From: Sclerotinia nivalis
Lineage: Eukaryota; Ascomycota; Leotiomycetes; Helotiales; Sclerotiniaceae
Assembly (NCBI GenBank): GCA_029531795.1
Contig: JAPEIS010000008.1
Location: 1,240,001-1,304,000, forward strand
Direction: 5' to 3'
Length of the DNA stretch: 64,000 bases
Under the pieces are notes generated by a model, which worked only from the letters and a program-made list of their open reading frames with translations, had not been told where the DNA came from and searched no databases. This document shows, in pieces, positions 23,641 through 36,411 of the stretch (positions are counted from its first letter, which is position 1; every line of letters begins with the position of its first letter). The position numbers and the translations under genes were made by a program.

Positions 23641-24295
23641 CATTCCGGATTGAGAGTGTATGATTGATAGTCTTGATTCTGCGATTACAGTCTAGTTTGG
23701 AATGAGGGGTAGGCAGGGTAATCTGAGTCCTGTAACTGCATTTTTGGTGTGCAGTTTTATTGTTAAGAGTATGAATATCTAGACTTTCACAGGTATACAT
23801 TACCCATTATTTCCACGTACGTCTAATAGGTAGCCACTTTTAACACCATTTCAGACGACTACTAGGCATGTACCAACTACCAATACATTAACAACACCCT
23901 CAAGACACAATATCTACCTACGGACGACGCCAGCCATGCCTTTATTTGTTTCCTGTTTCCTATCTTCTCACCCTCACCCTCCCTCGGACCTTTCCTCAAC
24001 CAACCACTCTTTCCGGCCTCCCAAGTAATATTGGGTGACAGTCGACAGTCAACTCATATCGATGTCATATTATTCTACCTGCAGTCTTTCTCAATTTCTC
24101 CAACGCATTCGCGAACCCGCTATTATACTCCACCCAATAAGAAATCTGCTTAGTCCAATCAAGAAGATACCGATTCCCCATCAAACCCCCCTTCAGTCTC
24201 GGTAGACTTGGAAACCAACATTCGTTTTGAGTCTGATACCATAGTACACCCCATCTCTCAGTACAATGAGCAATTTCATTTTGGAAATGATTCCT

Positions 24296-25270
24296 CTAGA
24301 TTTTCAAATCCCGACACATCGCTTGAAGTTTCTTCAATATCTCAAGTGAGGTTTCATAAGCTTTTTTCGAATCCTTCCGTCCTTTTCTCTCGAGGCGGTA
24401 TTTTCCAAGACGCATCTTTACAGAGTACCAAAGGTAGTTTTGACATCGCGGTATAAAGGCATCTTTGGTAGTGATATCGAGCAAGACTTGATTGAGGTTA
24501 CCGGTTTGGATTCGCCGCTCATATTGAATGTAGCTTATGACTCGATCTGCACTTATTTTCAAGTCCCGATGCGCTTTGTCGGCTGCATATCCTATCTGCG
24601 GAATTTGTCTGATGGTACTTATTGTGGCGTTTTCATGGGCTCGATGTAGTGATGTTATATATTCTATTTGGTTTTTTGCGAATGATTCTTTCTGCGTGGT
24701 AGTGGCTAGTCGTTTCCACCACCATTCCTTTGGGTCTGGTGGACTTTGAATAGTTTCTTCGAGACTTCGAGCAATTTTCATGATCTCGGTCGTTTTCTGT
24801 TCGGTTTCGATTCTTAATGTCGTTTTGGCTTTGTGTATCGCATCGAAAAAGTCTTCATATTGATCGCTGGCGGTATTTTCAGATTCAAGAAGTTGTTCCA
24901 GAGCTGGATATACAGTTTCGGAAAACAAACGATGGATATCTGAAAGTTGGGCTTCGATTTCTCTCCGTTGTACTAAGATTACGTTCTGCTCATCTACAGA
25001 TATTAAATTGGGAACGAGTGTATCGGCCTTGTTTTCTTGACATGTTCGGTAGTTGCCAGCTTGAGCAAAGCGTGGTGATCCGCCGGGCTGATATGAAACA
25101 ATTTTATGAGATGATGTAATAATACTTTGCGTTACTAGTACACCGATAATTATAACGAAGATGCAGGCGAGCCATGGTATGCGTGTTGTATTTTTACGGT
25201 AAGAGACCTTCGGTTTCGTTTCCCCGCTCGGCACACTGGCGTCTGCTGAAATATCTGAGGTATTTGACAT
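24296..25270 (-). CDS. Single-pass membrane protein, unknown function
   Basis: A single open frame of 324 residues from an ATG at 25268-25270. Residues 1-30 are hydrophilic with basic residues (KVSYRKNTTR) just before a strong transmembrane segment at about 31-51 (IPWLACIFVIIIGVLVTQSI). This suggests a type II signal anchor with the rest lumenal or outside. Residues 90-320 are helical and charged, with likely coiled-coil parts (RREIEAQLSDIHRLFSETV, KTTLRIETEQKTTEIMKIAR). There is no catalytic motif I recognise. Length, composition and lack of frame breaks argue for a real gene; it looks lineage-restricted. No neighbouring gene suggests a role. Confidence 0.65.
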   Translation of the reverse strand: MSNTSDISADASVPSGETKPKVSYRKNTTRIPWLACIFVIIIGVLVTQSIITSSHKIVSYQPGGSPRFAQAGNYRTCQENKADTLVPNLISVDEQNVILVQRREIEAQLSDIHRLFSETVYPALEQLLESENTASDQYEDFFDAIHKAKTTLRIETEQKTTEIMKIARSLEETIQSPPDPKEWWWKRLATTTQKESFAKNQIEYITSLHRAHENATISTIRQIPQIGYAADKAHRDLKISADRVISYIQYERRIQTGNLNQVLLDITTKDAFIPRCQNYLWYSVKMRLGKYRLERKGRKDSKKAYETSLEILKKLQAMCRDLKI

Positions 25271-27419
25271 ATTGCGAGTGGGAAATTGTCAGCGATTATA
25301 GAGAAAATATGACTTAGGGTTAGATATGGAGTGATTCGATGTTTTGTATCATTATCGTCGTTATTTCTGGTGAATGGTGGTAGCGCGTAAGTCGTTGAAG
25401 ATGGGAGAAAAATAAAGGGAACTTGGAAAGCTGAGGACGTTGAATGATTGTTGGGTGACTCATGTGAAGGAAATTTCTAACAAGTATATCTTTATTTCCA
25501 TTTGGAGCCCCAGCTAACACAGCTTTCAGAACTTATGTTTCAGGTAATGCTGTTGAATATAGCTATGGCATTGTGTGGGTGTTTCTGGGGCATTCTCTTC
25601 TTTGATTGGTTGGTTCTAGGTGGTTTGAAGTGTAGTTCTATTGTTTTATTATATTATTTTGTGGTGATCAGATTGGCTATTAGTTATCCACTTCCATTTA
25701 GTCAGTTCAGTAGTTGAATGGATTATTTTTACAGAATTTCCAGTGTTTGTTCCATCCATTGCTTCCTCGTCTCGTCACCTTATTGGTATCTGCATTAGTG
25801 AAAACTGGAGTTTATACAGGCATGTCATAAGCTGGAAAATACCAGAATTTAAATACAATTAATGAAATTTGAATATACTATTCAAAAGTACCAAGAGTTA
25901 TACACATAGCAACAACCATTTCATTGTATCCTGTTGGATCTGCGGTTGACACGAGTTATGACAGGATCTACAAAATCAAGGACAGCCCAAAATATTTTGA
26001 GGTGATAGTGTATGGGACAGCCTTCTAGAGATGGTATTCAGAACCGAAACTCACCTAGAAGTTGCTTTTCATTTCTACACTTGTTGTTACTGCCACTTCT
26101 GGTGGGGATTCTTCAACTTCCTGTATATGACACAACCTGATTTCCAATTTTGCAGATCACAGATCGTTTACTAACTTTTATTCTTATGATGAAGTTCACG
26201 ACAGATTACTTGGATAGGCGTGCCCAAGCAAACTTTGTGGGATCACTTTATATTCCCCTCCTCAGATCAGCACACCCATATCCATGGACCTCCCTTTTCT
26301 GCCCCCGCTTCTCCCCTCCTCCGCTCTGCATCCCCCAAAACTCCCTTCCCCTCTATGCTCTGCGAGTTCAATCATATCATCTGTACAAATACTACTTAGG
26401 TAAATGTGTCATACTTAGGTAGGTAGTAAATCCACTCACTTACTTATTTCGTGAAGGTTATAGTGTGAGTTTTATAATTACAACTAAATATACCATCCTT
26501 TTGGGCGGGAACAGGAATAATGACGAGGATTCTTATTTGTGATGATGAGTTCAGAAGCTCACCCAAACTTAAAGCGGCTTTCAAAATTGTTCAAATTTAC
26601 AATACGAAGCAATCTATACACCAACTATACTACATCATATCAAAGATATTAGATGAGATGTATCAAACGACTACAGCGCTCAAAACCCATTATATATTTT
26701 GAGCTCGTGATTGTCCTCGTCTGGCTCCATCAGACATCCCTTTTCTATGTTGAAAGGAACTGGGAGATCCTTGTATAATTATATTTTATCCTCTGATATC
26801 TTGATGTGCCCCAAAGTCCGAGTCAGTAAAAATATATAATATTTCGCACTTGGATAGAGGAGATACGTACTTTAATAACGCCAAGACAATCACATCACAG
26901 CTCAAGATTATTCGCACAACTTCCTGCACCGCCATCTCCAAAATCAAATGGATCAGGATCGGAGCCCAGATATAGAGGACCTGCAAAGGAGCAAGTTCCG
27001 ATAATTAACAAGAAGGCAGGTAAAAGCAACTCGGGAGGTTTGCGTATACAATCGCTGAAGACATACGACTATATATGGCATATAAACTCCATAAATGAAT
27101 GACGGATACCTTCGAGCAAAGCAACAGATCTGGTATGACTTGCCTAGAATGATTGATAGGTTGACATTCGGAGGTACCTGTTATTATAAATGCAATGAAT
27201 ATGACACTGATAGGGATGACATTTCAAGTCAACACGAGGCGCTTGAGCTCCGTGACGGAGACAAGAACAAGCGGGCTGGAAAGGGCGTTATCAAGATTGT
27301 CGCCAACGGGACCAATTCCAATTTTAAATCTCTATATCTCTACCATATCCGAAAACGTTCGCGAACAACATATGAAGCAGATTTACAGACTCAACAATCA
27401 CCTTTCGTAGTATACGGAA

Positions 27420-27545
27420 CCCCATTACTGCCACGAGACGCACCGCTTCCGCGCTCCTGGGTGGATGGAGATTGGGGGAGGGTGGGGGCGGGAGGGGGCA
27501 TTTCGAGAAGTAGGACTAGGTTGGGGATTAGGCCGGGAGAGAGTT
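27420..27545 (-). repeat. Dispersed repeat copy 1 (EMPPPA-coding element)
   Basis: On the minus strand it reads CCTAGTCCTACTTCTCGAAA then TGCCCCCTCCCGCCC, matching copies at about 38305-38345 (minus) and 30853-30890 (plus). In all three one frame encodes L(L/V)L(L/F)EMPPPA. Confidence 0.6.
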
Positions 27546-29302
27546 ACGGTTAGGCAGCAATGATAGATAGGCCTTGGAGACATCTTGATGTATGTATGCT
27601 CCAAATATGTTCAGATATTCGTACCCATTGCCGAAAATCCTCCTATCTGGGCTTTCACGGTCAAGTATTGATTTCTCGGTCAGCAGATTTGAACACTTTA
27701 TTCCCAGTTCGTTGTTTGGCAAAGTAGCTTGTCGTTACACAGGCCAATTAAGGTCATCAAGACTGCAGTCCAGTATGGGATCTTGGGTTCTGATGGATCC
27801 ATCCACCGAGATCCTGAAAGCTGACTAACGGTGTCGTGGGTGAGGTTGGAAAAGCCTGGTGTAGGGGGTAGTTAGTTTTTATACCCATGTAAAGCATACG
27901 CAAATAATGAGCAAAGTCTGGACCAAAGATTCAAAGTCTAGACCAAAGATTCAGCAGACATCGTGAATCTATGATACCGATATCATTATGCTGTGTGTGA
28001 ATCAGGAAGAATAATAAACAGAAGTTTCTACCCAACGCCCCTCCCCCCCCTCCACCGCGAGTAAATTTCATTCGTGATAGCGGCCTTTTTTAGTGCTCTC
28101 AGTGGGCAGACCTAAGAAACTCGATGGTCGAATTCGACCAGTGCCGAATTGGTGGAAGAGCATCGAGAACAGACTTAAGAACATCAGCAGTTTCACCAAA
28201 TTTGGCGGACGAGGAATCAGGGAGGAATGTCTGATTGCCTTTGCGCTCAGTGATATCCGCGGAGCTTGCGTTGATCTTTCTTGGAAGTCGCAGCTCAAAT
28301 AACAGCACATCAAATACGGTTCCGAACTACAGCAGAGGGAATTTCACATAAGTTTCATGGTGCCAATCTTCTACCGCCTTGTTCTCCGATGAAAAGATTC
28401 AAAATCATCTTTACTAATAGATCCAGCTGACGAATATGCGAATACCAGCAGGCTATAATTGGCCACCACATTCTTTGGAGAGATCGAAGGTACAGTTTTA
28501 CTGGGGGTTCGAGAAGATTGGAGAAATTTACAGGGCTAGTTGTTGCGGCTCTGGGGGTGGGAAGAAAGAAGGAATCTAGTATTTGGACAAAGGACAAACA
28601 TCTGAATACTCAACACCATGTACGACTAAAATATACGATGCACGGCTTTTTCTTACATTCGGAGTTTCTGGAAAATCCTTTTCTTGAGAAAAATAATACA
28701 ACGCGGATATGACACATAAGCATGAACTACTCTGGGTTATGAATAGTATGAATGAAGCGCGACTGAGATACCATCGTGCTTTAGGGTCTGGAGGCAGTCT
28801 AGCTCCTTTTCTAGATATTCTAGTTTCTCGGAGAGGTCAAAAGCTTCCGATTCGAGGGGGGTCCCTAGTAACGGCTAGAAGGGGCAGGAATAGTGATAAT
28901 GTAGAAAGATTATTGCTAGCGTAACATAAACACATATATACATGAGAAGTATATGAGTGGTGATAGTGTAACATGAGGCGGCGAGCCAAGCTATATATTT
29001 GCTTCAGAATTATATCATATCCTGGAAATATTGAAAGGTAGGTAAGATTATATCTCTTCTGCTGTCTTGACCCGTCCATTCTTACACAACTTTACGGCTA
29101 CTTCACGGCTTTTATTGGAGTAATACACTAACTTACAACAACCCGTATACCTCGGGATATCCTCTTCCAATTTCCCTCCCTTATCACGAAATGCTTTAGA
29201 CAATTTGGAGTCCATTTTGCTATTCTTATTAGAATCGAACAATATATTATCTACATAACAATCTATATCAACCTTGTAATTAGAAAAGTGGAAGCGATTC
29301 AC

Positions 29303-29509
29303 TTACGAATTAATATTACTACACAAAAACGCTATCACATCTACTACCTTTTCCGGTTCTCCAATCCTTCTTTGGGAATTAAATTCCACAAACGTCTTCA
29401 AAAGTTCACGCATCTTCGCAAGCATATTCAAAGTAGGTTCATTATTGAAGAAAGATATAGATGCAATGTGAATGATTAACGCCCTATAATCCATATCTTT
29501 TTCCGACAT
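29303..29509 (-). CDS. Possible small protein, first exon
   Basis: ATG at 29507-29509 opens MSEKDMDYRALIIHIASISF and runs 68 residues with a natural-looking helical composition. A GTAAGT donor overlaps the stop codon, and a TTCTAATTACAAG acceptor-like sequence follows about 30 nt on, beside a second coding-looking minus frame (to 29048). No junction I tried with the strong donor keeps the frame open, so the gene may be broken or differently spliced. Confidence 0.25.
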   Translation of the reverse strand: MSEKDMDYRALIIHIASISFFNNEPTLNMLAKMRELLKTFVEFNSQRRIGEPEKVVDVIAFLCSNINS

Positions 29510-30852
29510 TGAAATGCTGAATTGGATGTTGATGTAGATTCCTAGTGGAGGTAGTCAAGGGCGTATAAAGTAGAACGATATCTGGAGCTTATGATAGGTT
29601 TAATGAAGGAGGTGGTTGTGTATTTGATCTATTTGAATATGGTATAGTATAAGCATCTTCATCTTGAGGAATTTGCACAGTCAAGAAAGAGAAATGCGAA
29701 GGCGAAGCTGGATTATTACTAGAAGCACCTGGACTCATCACATATGGTGACATACCACTTCTTCTGGAAGTCAGTTCCTGAATAAATAGCTGAACATGAA
29801 GATTGCGGACAAGCAGTTTTCAATTATTGATCTTATTAGGTATGGAAATTTTTTCTTTTCCTAGGAGTTTAAGGGGGGAGGCGAGGAAGGAGGAAGGGGA
29901 GGAGGTTTGTTAATGGCTCTGGGGGGTTGTTTTGTATTGTTGGGAAAAAGAAGGGGGGATGGGGAATCGAGGGAGATCATATTAAAGTCCACCCCCGGCC
30001 CTGATCCACCCAGGATCTCTAGAGATCTATTTTTTTTTTGTTTCTCCCAAAGTTATCCATTAGGCAAGTAATGTCCAAACCTAGTTTTCCGTTGAAGTTA
30101 TAAGATGATGCGAAAATGATATGAATAATAAGTTTTCCCGTCAGATCTTAGTCATTTAATGTGTGATCTATACTGTGTTGCAGTTATCACTTTGCATGCT
30201 ATGTGTGGTATGAAATAATGATTTTAATTGTCGTCAATGATGCTAGCTAGACTGGTATCAAAGCAAAGAAAGATCTAGAGATAAAGATAATAATACATCA
30301 TTTTACATGTCAGAAAATATGCAGAATTGATGAACACTTATTCAACAATAACCATAGGCTGTGAAGTCCACCTAAGTAGTGGTGAGCTATTTGTTCAAAG
30401 TATATCCTCCCTCCTATCTTCCAATTCCTTTTTCTCTTACAAATCTCCACTTCATTGCCAAGCTGCATGCCCTTTGACCCAAACTATATCCAACCCCTGT
30501 AATGATCCCACAAACTTCCATTTGTCTCATTCATTCCCCCCATCCATCTTCATGGTATAGACTTGGGGTTCGAACTACTGCTCTCATTCAACCTGAAGAC
30601 CAACCTGAAGATCAACCACGATATTCACCCCCTCCACTCTCCTCACCACCCTCTTCCCATTCCTCCTCTTCACCCACACCCATACAACAAAACACATCGA
30701 CCAAGTCTACTACTACACCTGCTGCACCTATCAAACCGTGACCACGACCCCCGCCAGCTCCATCATCAGCACAACCACAACCTACACACCCAACCTCCCC
30801 TGGTCAGATCCAGATTCAGCAACAACAATCCGCTCAAACCCTCAAACCCCAA

Positions 30853-30890
30853 TCCTACTTTTCGAAATGCCCCCTCCCGCCCTCACCCAC
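30853..30890 (+). repeat. Dispersed repeat copy 2 (EMPPPA-coding element)
   Basis: ATCCTACTTTTCGAAATGCC followed by CCCTCCCGCCCTCACCCAC, the plus-strand relative of the copies at 27.5 and 38.3 kb. It lies in a plus frame encoding TPILLFEMPPPALTHLEEDG just beyond the 3' end of the minus-strand gene at 30948. Confidence 0.55.
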
Positions 30891-30947
30891 CTAGAAGAGG
30901 ACGGGGATGCTGGATTCGATGTTGGTGGAGAGGATTTGGAAAACGTA

Positions 30948-32252
30948 TCAACAAAATTTCCGATTCCTCATTACACCAATAATCTCACCAAATCTTGTAA
31001 TCGCCTCCGAAGCCGTAACCCCCGATTCCTTCAAATCTCTAATCTGATCTCTTTGAGACTTCAACCCCTGAGAGACATTCCGAACATCCTGTTGAAAAGT
31101 TGCAAATTGTTGGTTCAGAAGTGCTTCAACTTCAACCTCCTTCTCAATGTGTTGTTCAGCAAGCCAAATTTGTTGATCCCTCAGCTCATTTTGTTGTTTC
31201 CTAAGCTCCGTTTGTTGTTGATCAAGTGAGTTTTGTTTTTGAGTGAGTTTTTCTTGTGCCTTTGATAAAAGTTGTTGTTTCGAGATGATATCTCGAGACT
31301 GATTATTTCTTTGAGATAAACAAGTATGGATATTCTGAGTCCGTATCATGAGATCTTTAATTCCAGTATTGACCATCTTGCTGAGTTTTTGAGAGTCATC
31401 CAGCATTTCCCTGTTCTTGTCAAGAGATGGTTGGATCATATCATGAATAGTGATTAAGCATTTTAAAAGCATCTCCAGGAATTCCTCGGTTTGTGGTTCG
31501 GACTGGGAACTGGTATGAGAATTGACTGATGTAGTCTGTTCTGGATCAATTGGATCAGATTTGAAATCAGGCTGGCTGGGGTATCCATTAATTTTTGCTC
31601 CAGATGCCGAATAAAATGGATTAAAGCTACTTGGAACCCCCTGGTGATTGTCAGGTGTGAGTTCATGACTGTTTAATCTGCTGGATAGTGAGGATAGTGA
31701 GGATAGAGGATGTTGTTGCCGATATGGATTTGCATCCCGAAAATTCATTTCAGATTCGACCAAGCGTGTTTGGTGATATGGCAGTGAAGTTAAAGGTGTT
31801 TTCTGTGGTATGTGGGATTCGACTGGGAGGTTGACTGCCTGAGGTTGAATAGAATCATATCTAAGGGTAGAATTGAAAGAATCGGAAGAATTGGAGCGAG
31901 TTTTCCACTGGCCAGGGATGGAGGAGCTTGTTTCAAGCCAGTGAAAAATGTTTGGTTTTGGGTCATCGGAAATTGGGAAAGGAATTGATTGTGAGGCCTT
32001 GACATTGCCAGGAGTGGATGAAGAAGATTGTTGGGATTCCAATGGCTGATTGAACAAACCATCAAGATCTCGCCATGAATGATTTTCCAACTTGGGTAAT
32101 TCAGGATGGATAATATTTTCGAAATTGCGCTTGGTTTCGCTGAGTAAGAGGGAGGCTGTTACATCTTCCAAAGATGAAAGTGGTGATAGGGCTGCCTGTC
32201 TTGTGGTCAAGTGTGGTGGTGATTTTGACTTTGACCGGAGGTTCCAACTCAT
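30948..32252 (-). CDS. Glutamine-rich coiled-coil protein, unknown function
   Basis: A single open frame of 434 residues from ATG 32250-32252 (MSWNLRSKSKSPPHL). The first 230 residues are Ser/Pro/Asn-rich and probably disordered. Residues about 245-400 form a long helical coiled coil rich in Gln (e.g. KQQLLSKAQEKLTQKQNSLD, then QQQTELRKQQNELRDQQIW). There is no signal peptide, membrane segment or zinc-binding motif. The layout is reminiscent of fungal proteins of nuclear or cytoskeletal scaffolds, but I cannot name a family. The frame may end with an intron near the 3' end; no better model was found. Confidence 0.6.
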   Translation of the reverse strand: MSWNLRSKSKSPPHLTTRQAALSPLSSLEDVTASLLLSETKRNFENIIHPELPKLENHSWRDLDGLFNQPLESQQSSSSTPGNVKASQSIPFPISDDPKPNIFHWLETSSSIPGQWKTRSNSSDSFNSTLRYDSIQPQAVNLPVESHIPQKTPLTSLPYHQTRLVESEMNFRDANPYRQQHPLSSLSSLSSRLNSHELTPDNHQGVPSSFNPFYSASGAKINGYPSQPDFKSDPIDPEQTTSVNSHTSSQSEPQTEEFLEMLLKCLITIHDMIQPSLDKNREMLDDSQKLSKMVNTGIKDLMIRTQNIHTCLSQRNNQSRDIISKQQLLSKAQEKLTQKQNSLDQQQTELRKQQNELRDQQIWLAEQHIEKEVEVEALLNQQFATFQQDVRNVSQGLKSQRDQIRDLKESGVTASEAITRFGEIIGVMRNRKFC

Positions 32253-35200
32253 CTTTCCTGGAGTTGGAGTTGGAGTTGGAGATGAGAATGATGTTTGGAT
32301 AAGTCTGTTGAGATGGACTCAAGTGTGAGAAGTGTGATGATGGCAAAAGCTACACTCTGTTTAAGGATGAGATTAAAATATGAATGTGCGTGGTGGTGGT
32401 TCAATCCGTTGTAGTAAACTCAAGAGATGAACAGAACAAAGGGGGGACGAAATGGGTGAATTTGGACCACACCAGAACATAGATAGATATTCTAAACTCC
32501 ACTGCTTTGTTATTTATGCAGTATCAGAGGAGATGGAACATCGACATAACTCTGACATTATAGAAGAACTAAAAAGAAACAATATGACATTAATTCAGTT
32601 AAGTTAGAACCTATTAGAACAGCTCAAATAACTACCCCACCAGTCTAATACATCAAAAGATCAAGAGAATGAAGAAACAGCACCATCCAGATTCCATTAG
32701 CACAATCATAATAAAAAAAAGCAGTCTTGAAACACAGAACATAAAGACGGTTCAACTTCCTGAGTATAGGTATGTCCTGACAAAGCTAATATCACCACAT
32801 CCACTTGAGATCAGTATAGAATTATCATAACGATTGTTGTGGGTATAGCTATCACCACCAACTACATTTTGAATTTTAGTTCCTCATACTCTTTGTTGAA
32901 TAGATAAACACCAAACATCCAGGTAATAACAAAAGCATCTACTTGATGCAATTCACAGTAGATGCTGGGATAGATATTGACAATTAAATTTCAATACCAT
33001 TGCTTTTTTCTGGTTGGATGGACTCATTACATGTTTGTTTCTATCCCCCCTCGAAGGTCAAGTGACTTTCACAACATATTTTGAGTATATGAGAAGACTT
33101 TGTGTGGACTGTCAAGATTAATCTGAACACTGGAATTCTATAGTAACAAACAAGGTTATCTTCATTCACTTCATTCACTACTATAGAAATACAGGGAAAT
33201 CTGAAAGTGGCTGACTGACTAACATATTGATTCTTTTGTGGATGATAGGCCTTGAACTGCCAAATAGCCATCCACAAATCCTTAAGATGATCAAGTATCT
33301 TTGCCTCGTGATCAAATCCCTTCTTTTAAATATTTGCTTTGCAAGACATTGTGGATTGTTAGTTTGTTGTGGAGGAAATGTACCATGAGGATGATGAATA
33401 CATAAACTCATTGGAATGGAAGTCTGATTGTAGTCAATTATCCAGAGCCATGAATTAGTATCTCTTGGTGGGGTCTCATACTCACCTCCATACTCACCTC
33501 ACACTTGCACTAGCAATTTGAGTAACTCCTCTTAATAATTCTCAGATATTTCCCCCCAAACTACCTTTCCCCTAGTGTTTGAAATCCCGATACAAGACCT
33601 TTGTGGGCAGAAATGAGTTTTTATCACCATCTAGTACTAACACATGTGGTTTCTGTGGTGGTCCTTCGCAGCAGGAATTGAGATTTCAATTCTCAGTCTA
33701 CCACCTATTAGAGATTACCGGTTCGGTAGTTCTCGATCGGTAGTTCTCGTTCGCATCCCGTATTTCATACAATCTCGAGAAAGTAAACCGTGGTAGGCCT
33801 CTTCACTTCCCACCACAAAAGCTCGTAGGACCGCTGGGATCCTTCCGACCACCACTTCTACATAATGGGTAATCGGGACGCGTTGGTCGTTTGCGGCTTT
33901 TGTATTCTAGCCATCTTGAAATGGCTAGAGTTCGGCGCCGATGGCATTGACAATGTAAGATCAGTTGAATTTGACCACGGCTTCGCTATCAACTCGTGTT
34001 CTCGAAAACTTTACACCATTGATGCATGTTTTGATGAGATATAACTTCATCACCTCGTCTGGCATCTCAACCATGGCTTCATCGATGGAGAGGATTCGGG
34101 ACTGCGTGAACTTCGTACATTTCGAAAGTATTGTCGCGTGCTTATCGGCTTCCTCGTCTGACTGGAACTTTTGCATGTAAGTAGCGCGCGAGTTGAGATC
34201 GAATCTGAGGGGAACGGTCCAAGGGTTGTGCCAATTTCATCGTGATCTCGTACTGCGCAAAATATCCTTGATGTCTAATCGTCTCAATGCCGCGCATTGT
34301 CCATCGGACTGGGCTTCAAATGACCCGGCTCCTAAAGCGCTATTGAGATTGTCCATGAGATGCGAAGGAAACGCTGTGGCTAGCATCGCGTCTGCTTTTC
34401 TCAGTGCTATAATGGTAGTCATCATGAACAGATCTTTCTCGAAAAGACAGACTATAGTATTGGATGTTTTGTTGACACATTCCAGTTGCGCAATCTCTGC
34501 TTCGAGCAATGGCGGCCTTGAGAGATTGAACCAGTAGGACGTCCAATTCCGAATTGAAGAGTCAATAATAATGCTATTCTCGTAGAACTGCACCGTTGCA
34601 AGTGAGTTCGCAGATGGGGAGGCATCTATCTGCTACTCCAGACTATCTCCAGGCGCCATAGCAGGAATCGTCATCTGCGCATTCGCGCTCGTCCTCTTAG
34701 CAAGTGCCCTCCTCAACTCCACCCTAACAACCCCCAGCCTCCGCCGTCGCCTGCACCGATAAATTCGAATTCCTCGCCCGTATCGTCTCCGGCATTAATA
34801 ACCTTCAATTCCTCACCAACATCATCCCCCACACCATCCCCCTCAAACTCGTAAAAGCCAAAGCCTACCTACCCAAAACCCTCGCAGTTATAGCATTTCC
34901 ACGCGTAGCCGCTTTTCAACATCTATTGAAAAGGCGGAATATTCGTCGAGTGGTCGCTCGGGTTGATCAAGCCAGTTTGACATATATCAAGTGCTAAAAG
35001 AGGAGGAAGTTTTCGATGCGAGAAGAGAGAGGGCGACTTGGAGACTGGTTCGAAGACCGGAGATGCCGATACCGAGGATCAATATGTTTTGGGGCGTGGA
35101 GATTGAGGTGGAGAGGTGGTGGAAAATTGTCAGACATGGTGAGGTTGGGTTTGGGTGTTCGTTGTGTCTGGAGGGAGGTATCGAGGCAGTTGAGGGATGA

Positions 35201-36411
35201 AGGGTCGGTCGATGGTTATAAATAGGGTGGAAACTGTTGGGGAGGAGAGGAGTGTATTTGGAAGGGTGTGCCGGTGGACATATTGTGGGATTACGATGGC
35301 GGGGTATCGTATCTGCTAATAACTTCAAAATTTTGGAGATCAATTTGCCCGGATAGAGTGTGGGTCTTGGCCCAATTAATCTGATGGAAATATTGTTAGT
35401 ATAATGAGTGGTAGGTGAGATGGTGACAGTTTTTTTCTCCTGGCGTTGGAGGCGCAAAGCCGTACGCAGAAATTAATTTCATACTTTTCATCAATGTAAT
35501 TTTTTCTTGGTGTGCACGTGATTGATAGATTGTACCCGGAATCCTTTTGCTACTGTTTATTGTATTTCAATTCTAATACAATAATTCAATGATACAATAA
35601 TCTGAGATATAAATTAACCGCATCGGCGCACCTCCCCTCCAGAATACTAGGACTGCTCATCTGTCATCTTATTCTCTCGAGTCCATTCCATTCATGAAAA
35701 ATACGATATTCCTATTTCGAATCATAGTATTCTTTTGTACAGGATAGAGATATTGTCAGCCTGGAGATCCGCACGGGTTTTCTCGAAAATTGGAGCTGGG
35801 CTACAGACGAGAAAGTTGTTTGGGTTTTCAGATGGAGGATCTTTACGCCTCTGTGTGTAAATTATTTGGAAGTTTCCATGGGCTACCAATCTATCGGTTT
35901 TGCTTGAGTAAAGCACCCAATATTTTTCAATTTTCCAACTCCCATCATAATCAAAGTAGCTATTGCTCATACAAGTACCATCAGAAAGGATGGAAATCAT
36001 GGCACAAAGTGGGTATTTTTCGTGGATTCCCAATCAGACTTATTCAACAAATTGAGTCTACTTCTTGTGCGGAGGAGGTGCCACGCTTAGAATAAATTAC
36101 TAGCTATGTTATAACACCTTTGTTCTACCATCCATTATCCCCCAATATTTGAAAGTCTTTGACTCAAATATTCTTTATTTCCATTAAGTTTTATTATTAG
36201 TTTGGGGATAAAGCCGTGTACTGTGTGTCTATTCATGTCCCAAGAGAATTCTAGAACTTCTTTGATCTCCTGTTTCGAGTCATCTAAGGTTACCAAAGTT
36301 GAGTAATTTCCTCTTGATATCACCTCTGCCTCTCATACACATTTCACTATTTACTTCTGCAATAAATACGGATAAGTAAACACAATACATAAGAGTGAAA
36401 GCCAAAAAAAA
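32253..36411. other. Gene-poor region with gene remnants
   Basis: 4.2 kb. 32350-33840 shows nothing I can name. 33865-35200 holds several overlapping coding-looking pieces on both strands (see the remnant entry). 35460-36411 is AT-rich and without a supported gene, although a 103-residue minus frame at 35722-36033 has plausible composition. Confidence 0.4.
33865..35207. pseudogene. Remnants of one or two disrupted genes
   Basis: Base composition is more GC-rich than the surroundings. On the plus strand about 34650-34994 encodes a membrane-like segment (AIAGIVICAFALVLLASALL), then, after a frame change, FLARIVSGINNLQFLTNI and FPRVAAFQHLLKRRNIRRVV up to a stop near 34995. A further shift opens VLKEEEVFDARRERATWRLV to about 35200. 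On the minus strand, 34237-34593 and 33961-34176 are also coding-like (LNSALGAGSFEAQSDGQCAA; CTKFTQSRILSIDEAMVEMP). I do not recognise the families and cannot decide which strand was the gene. Confidence 0.3.

Larger units (their letters stand above)
17590..24295. other. Long gene-poor, repeat-bearing region
   Basis: 6.7 kb without a gene I can support. It contains diverged tandem arrays (18850-19190, 19512-19730, 21050-22010), a G tract (22327-22345) and a 12-bp minisatellite (23511-23640), annotated separately. Many short frames exist on both strands, none with convincing protein composition or splice partners. GTAAGT-like motifs recur inside the 220-bp repeats. Decayed genes or transposon remnants are possible. 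Confidence 0.5.
25271..30947. other. Gene-poor region, 5.7 kb
   Basis: No gene strongly supported. A small possible gene lies at 29303-29509, and one copy of a dispersed repeat at about 27420-27540. A frame at 27095-27553 opens with ATG, but its end is made of that repeat, so I do not call it. G/C-rich tracts occur near 27470-27520 and 28040-28060. Confidence 0.45.

Noticed and set aside
23336..23800. 154-residue minus-strand frame
   Set aside because: The centre is the 12-bp minisatellite and the flanks show no recognisable sequence.
27095..27553. 152-residue plus-strand frame with ATG
   Set aside because: Its C-terminal third is the dispersed EMPPPA repeat read on the other strand, and no splice partner or family was seen.
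28021..28320. Paired plus and minus frames of about 70-80 residues
   Set aside because: Mirror frames of similar length with no start context, splice site or family to choose a strand.
30502..31229. Several plus-strand frames opposite and beyond the 3' end of the Q-rich coiled-coil gene
   Set aside because: Pro/Ser/His low complexity, and antisense to a better supported minus-strand gene; only the repeat copy at 30853 is kept.
35045..35065. tRNA B-box-like sequence (GGTTCGAAGACC)
   Set aside because: No A box at the right distance and no cloverleaf; other GGTTCGA occurrences (near 366 and 30562) fail likewise.
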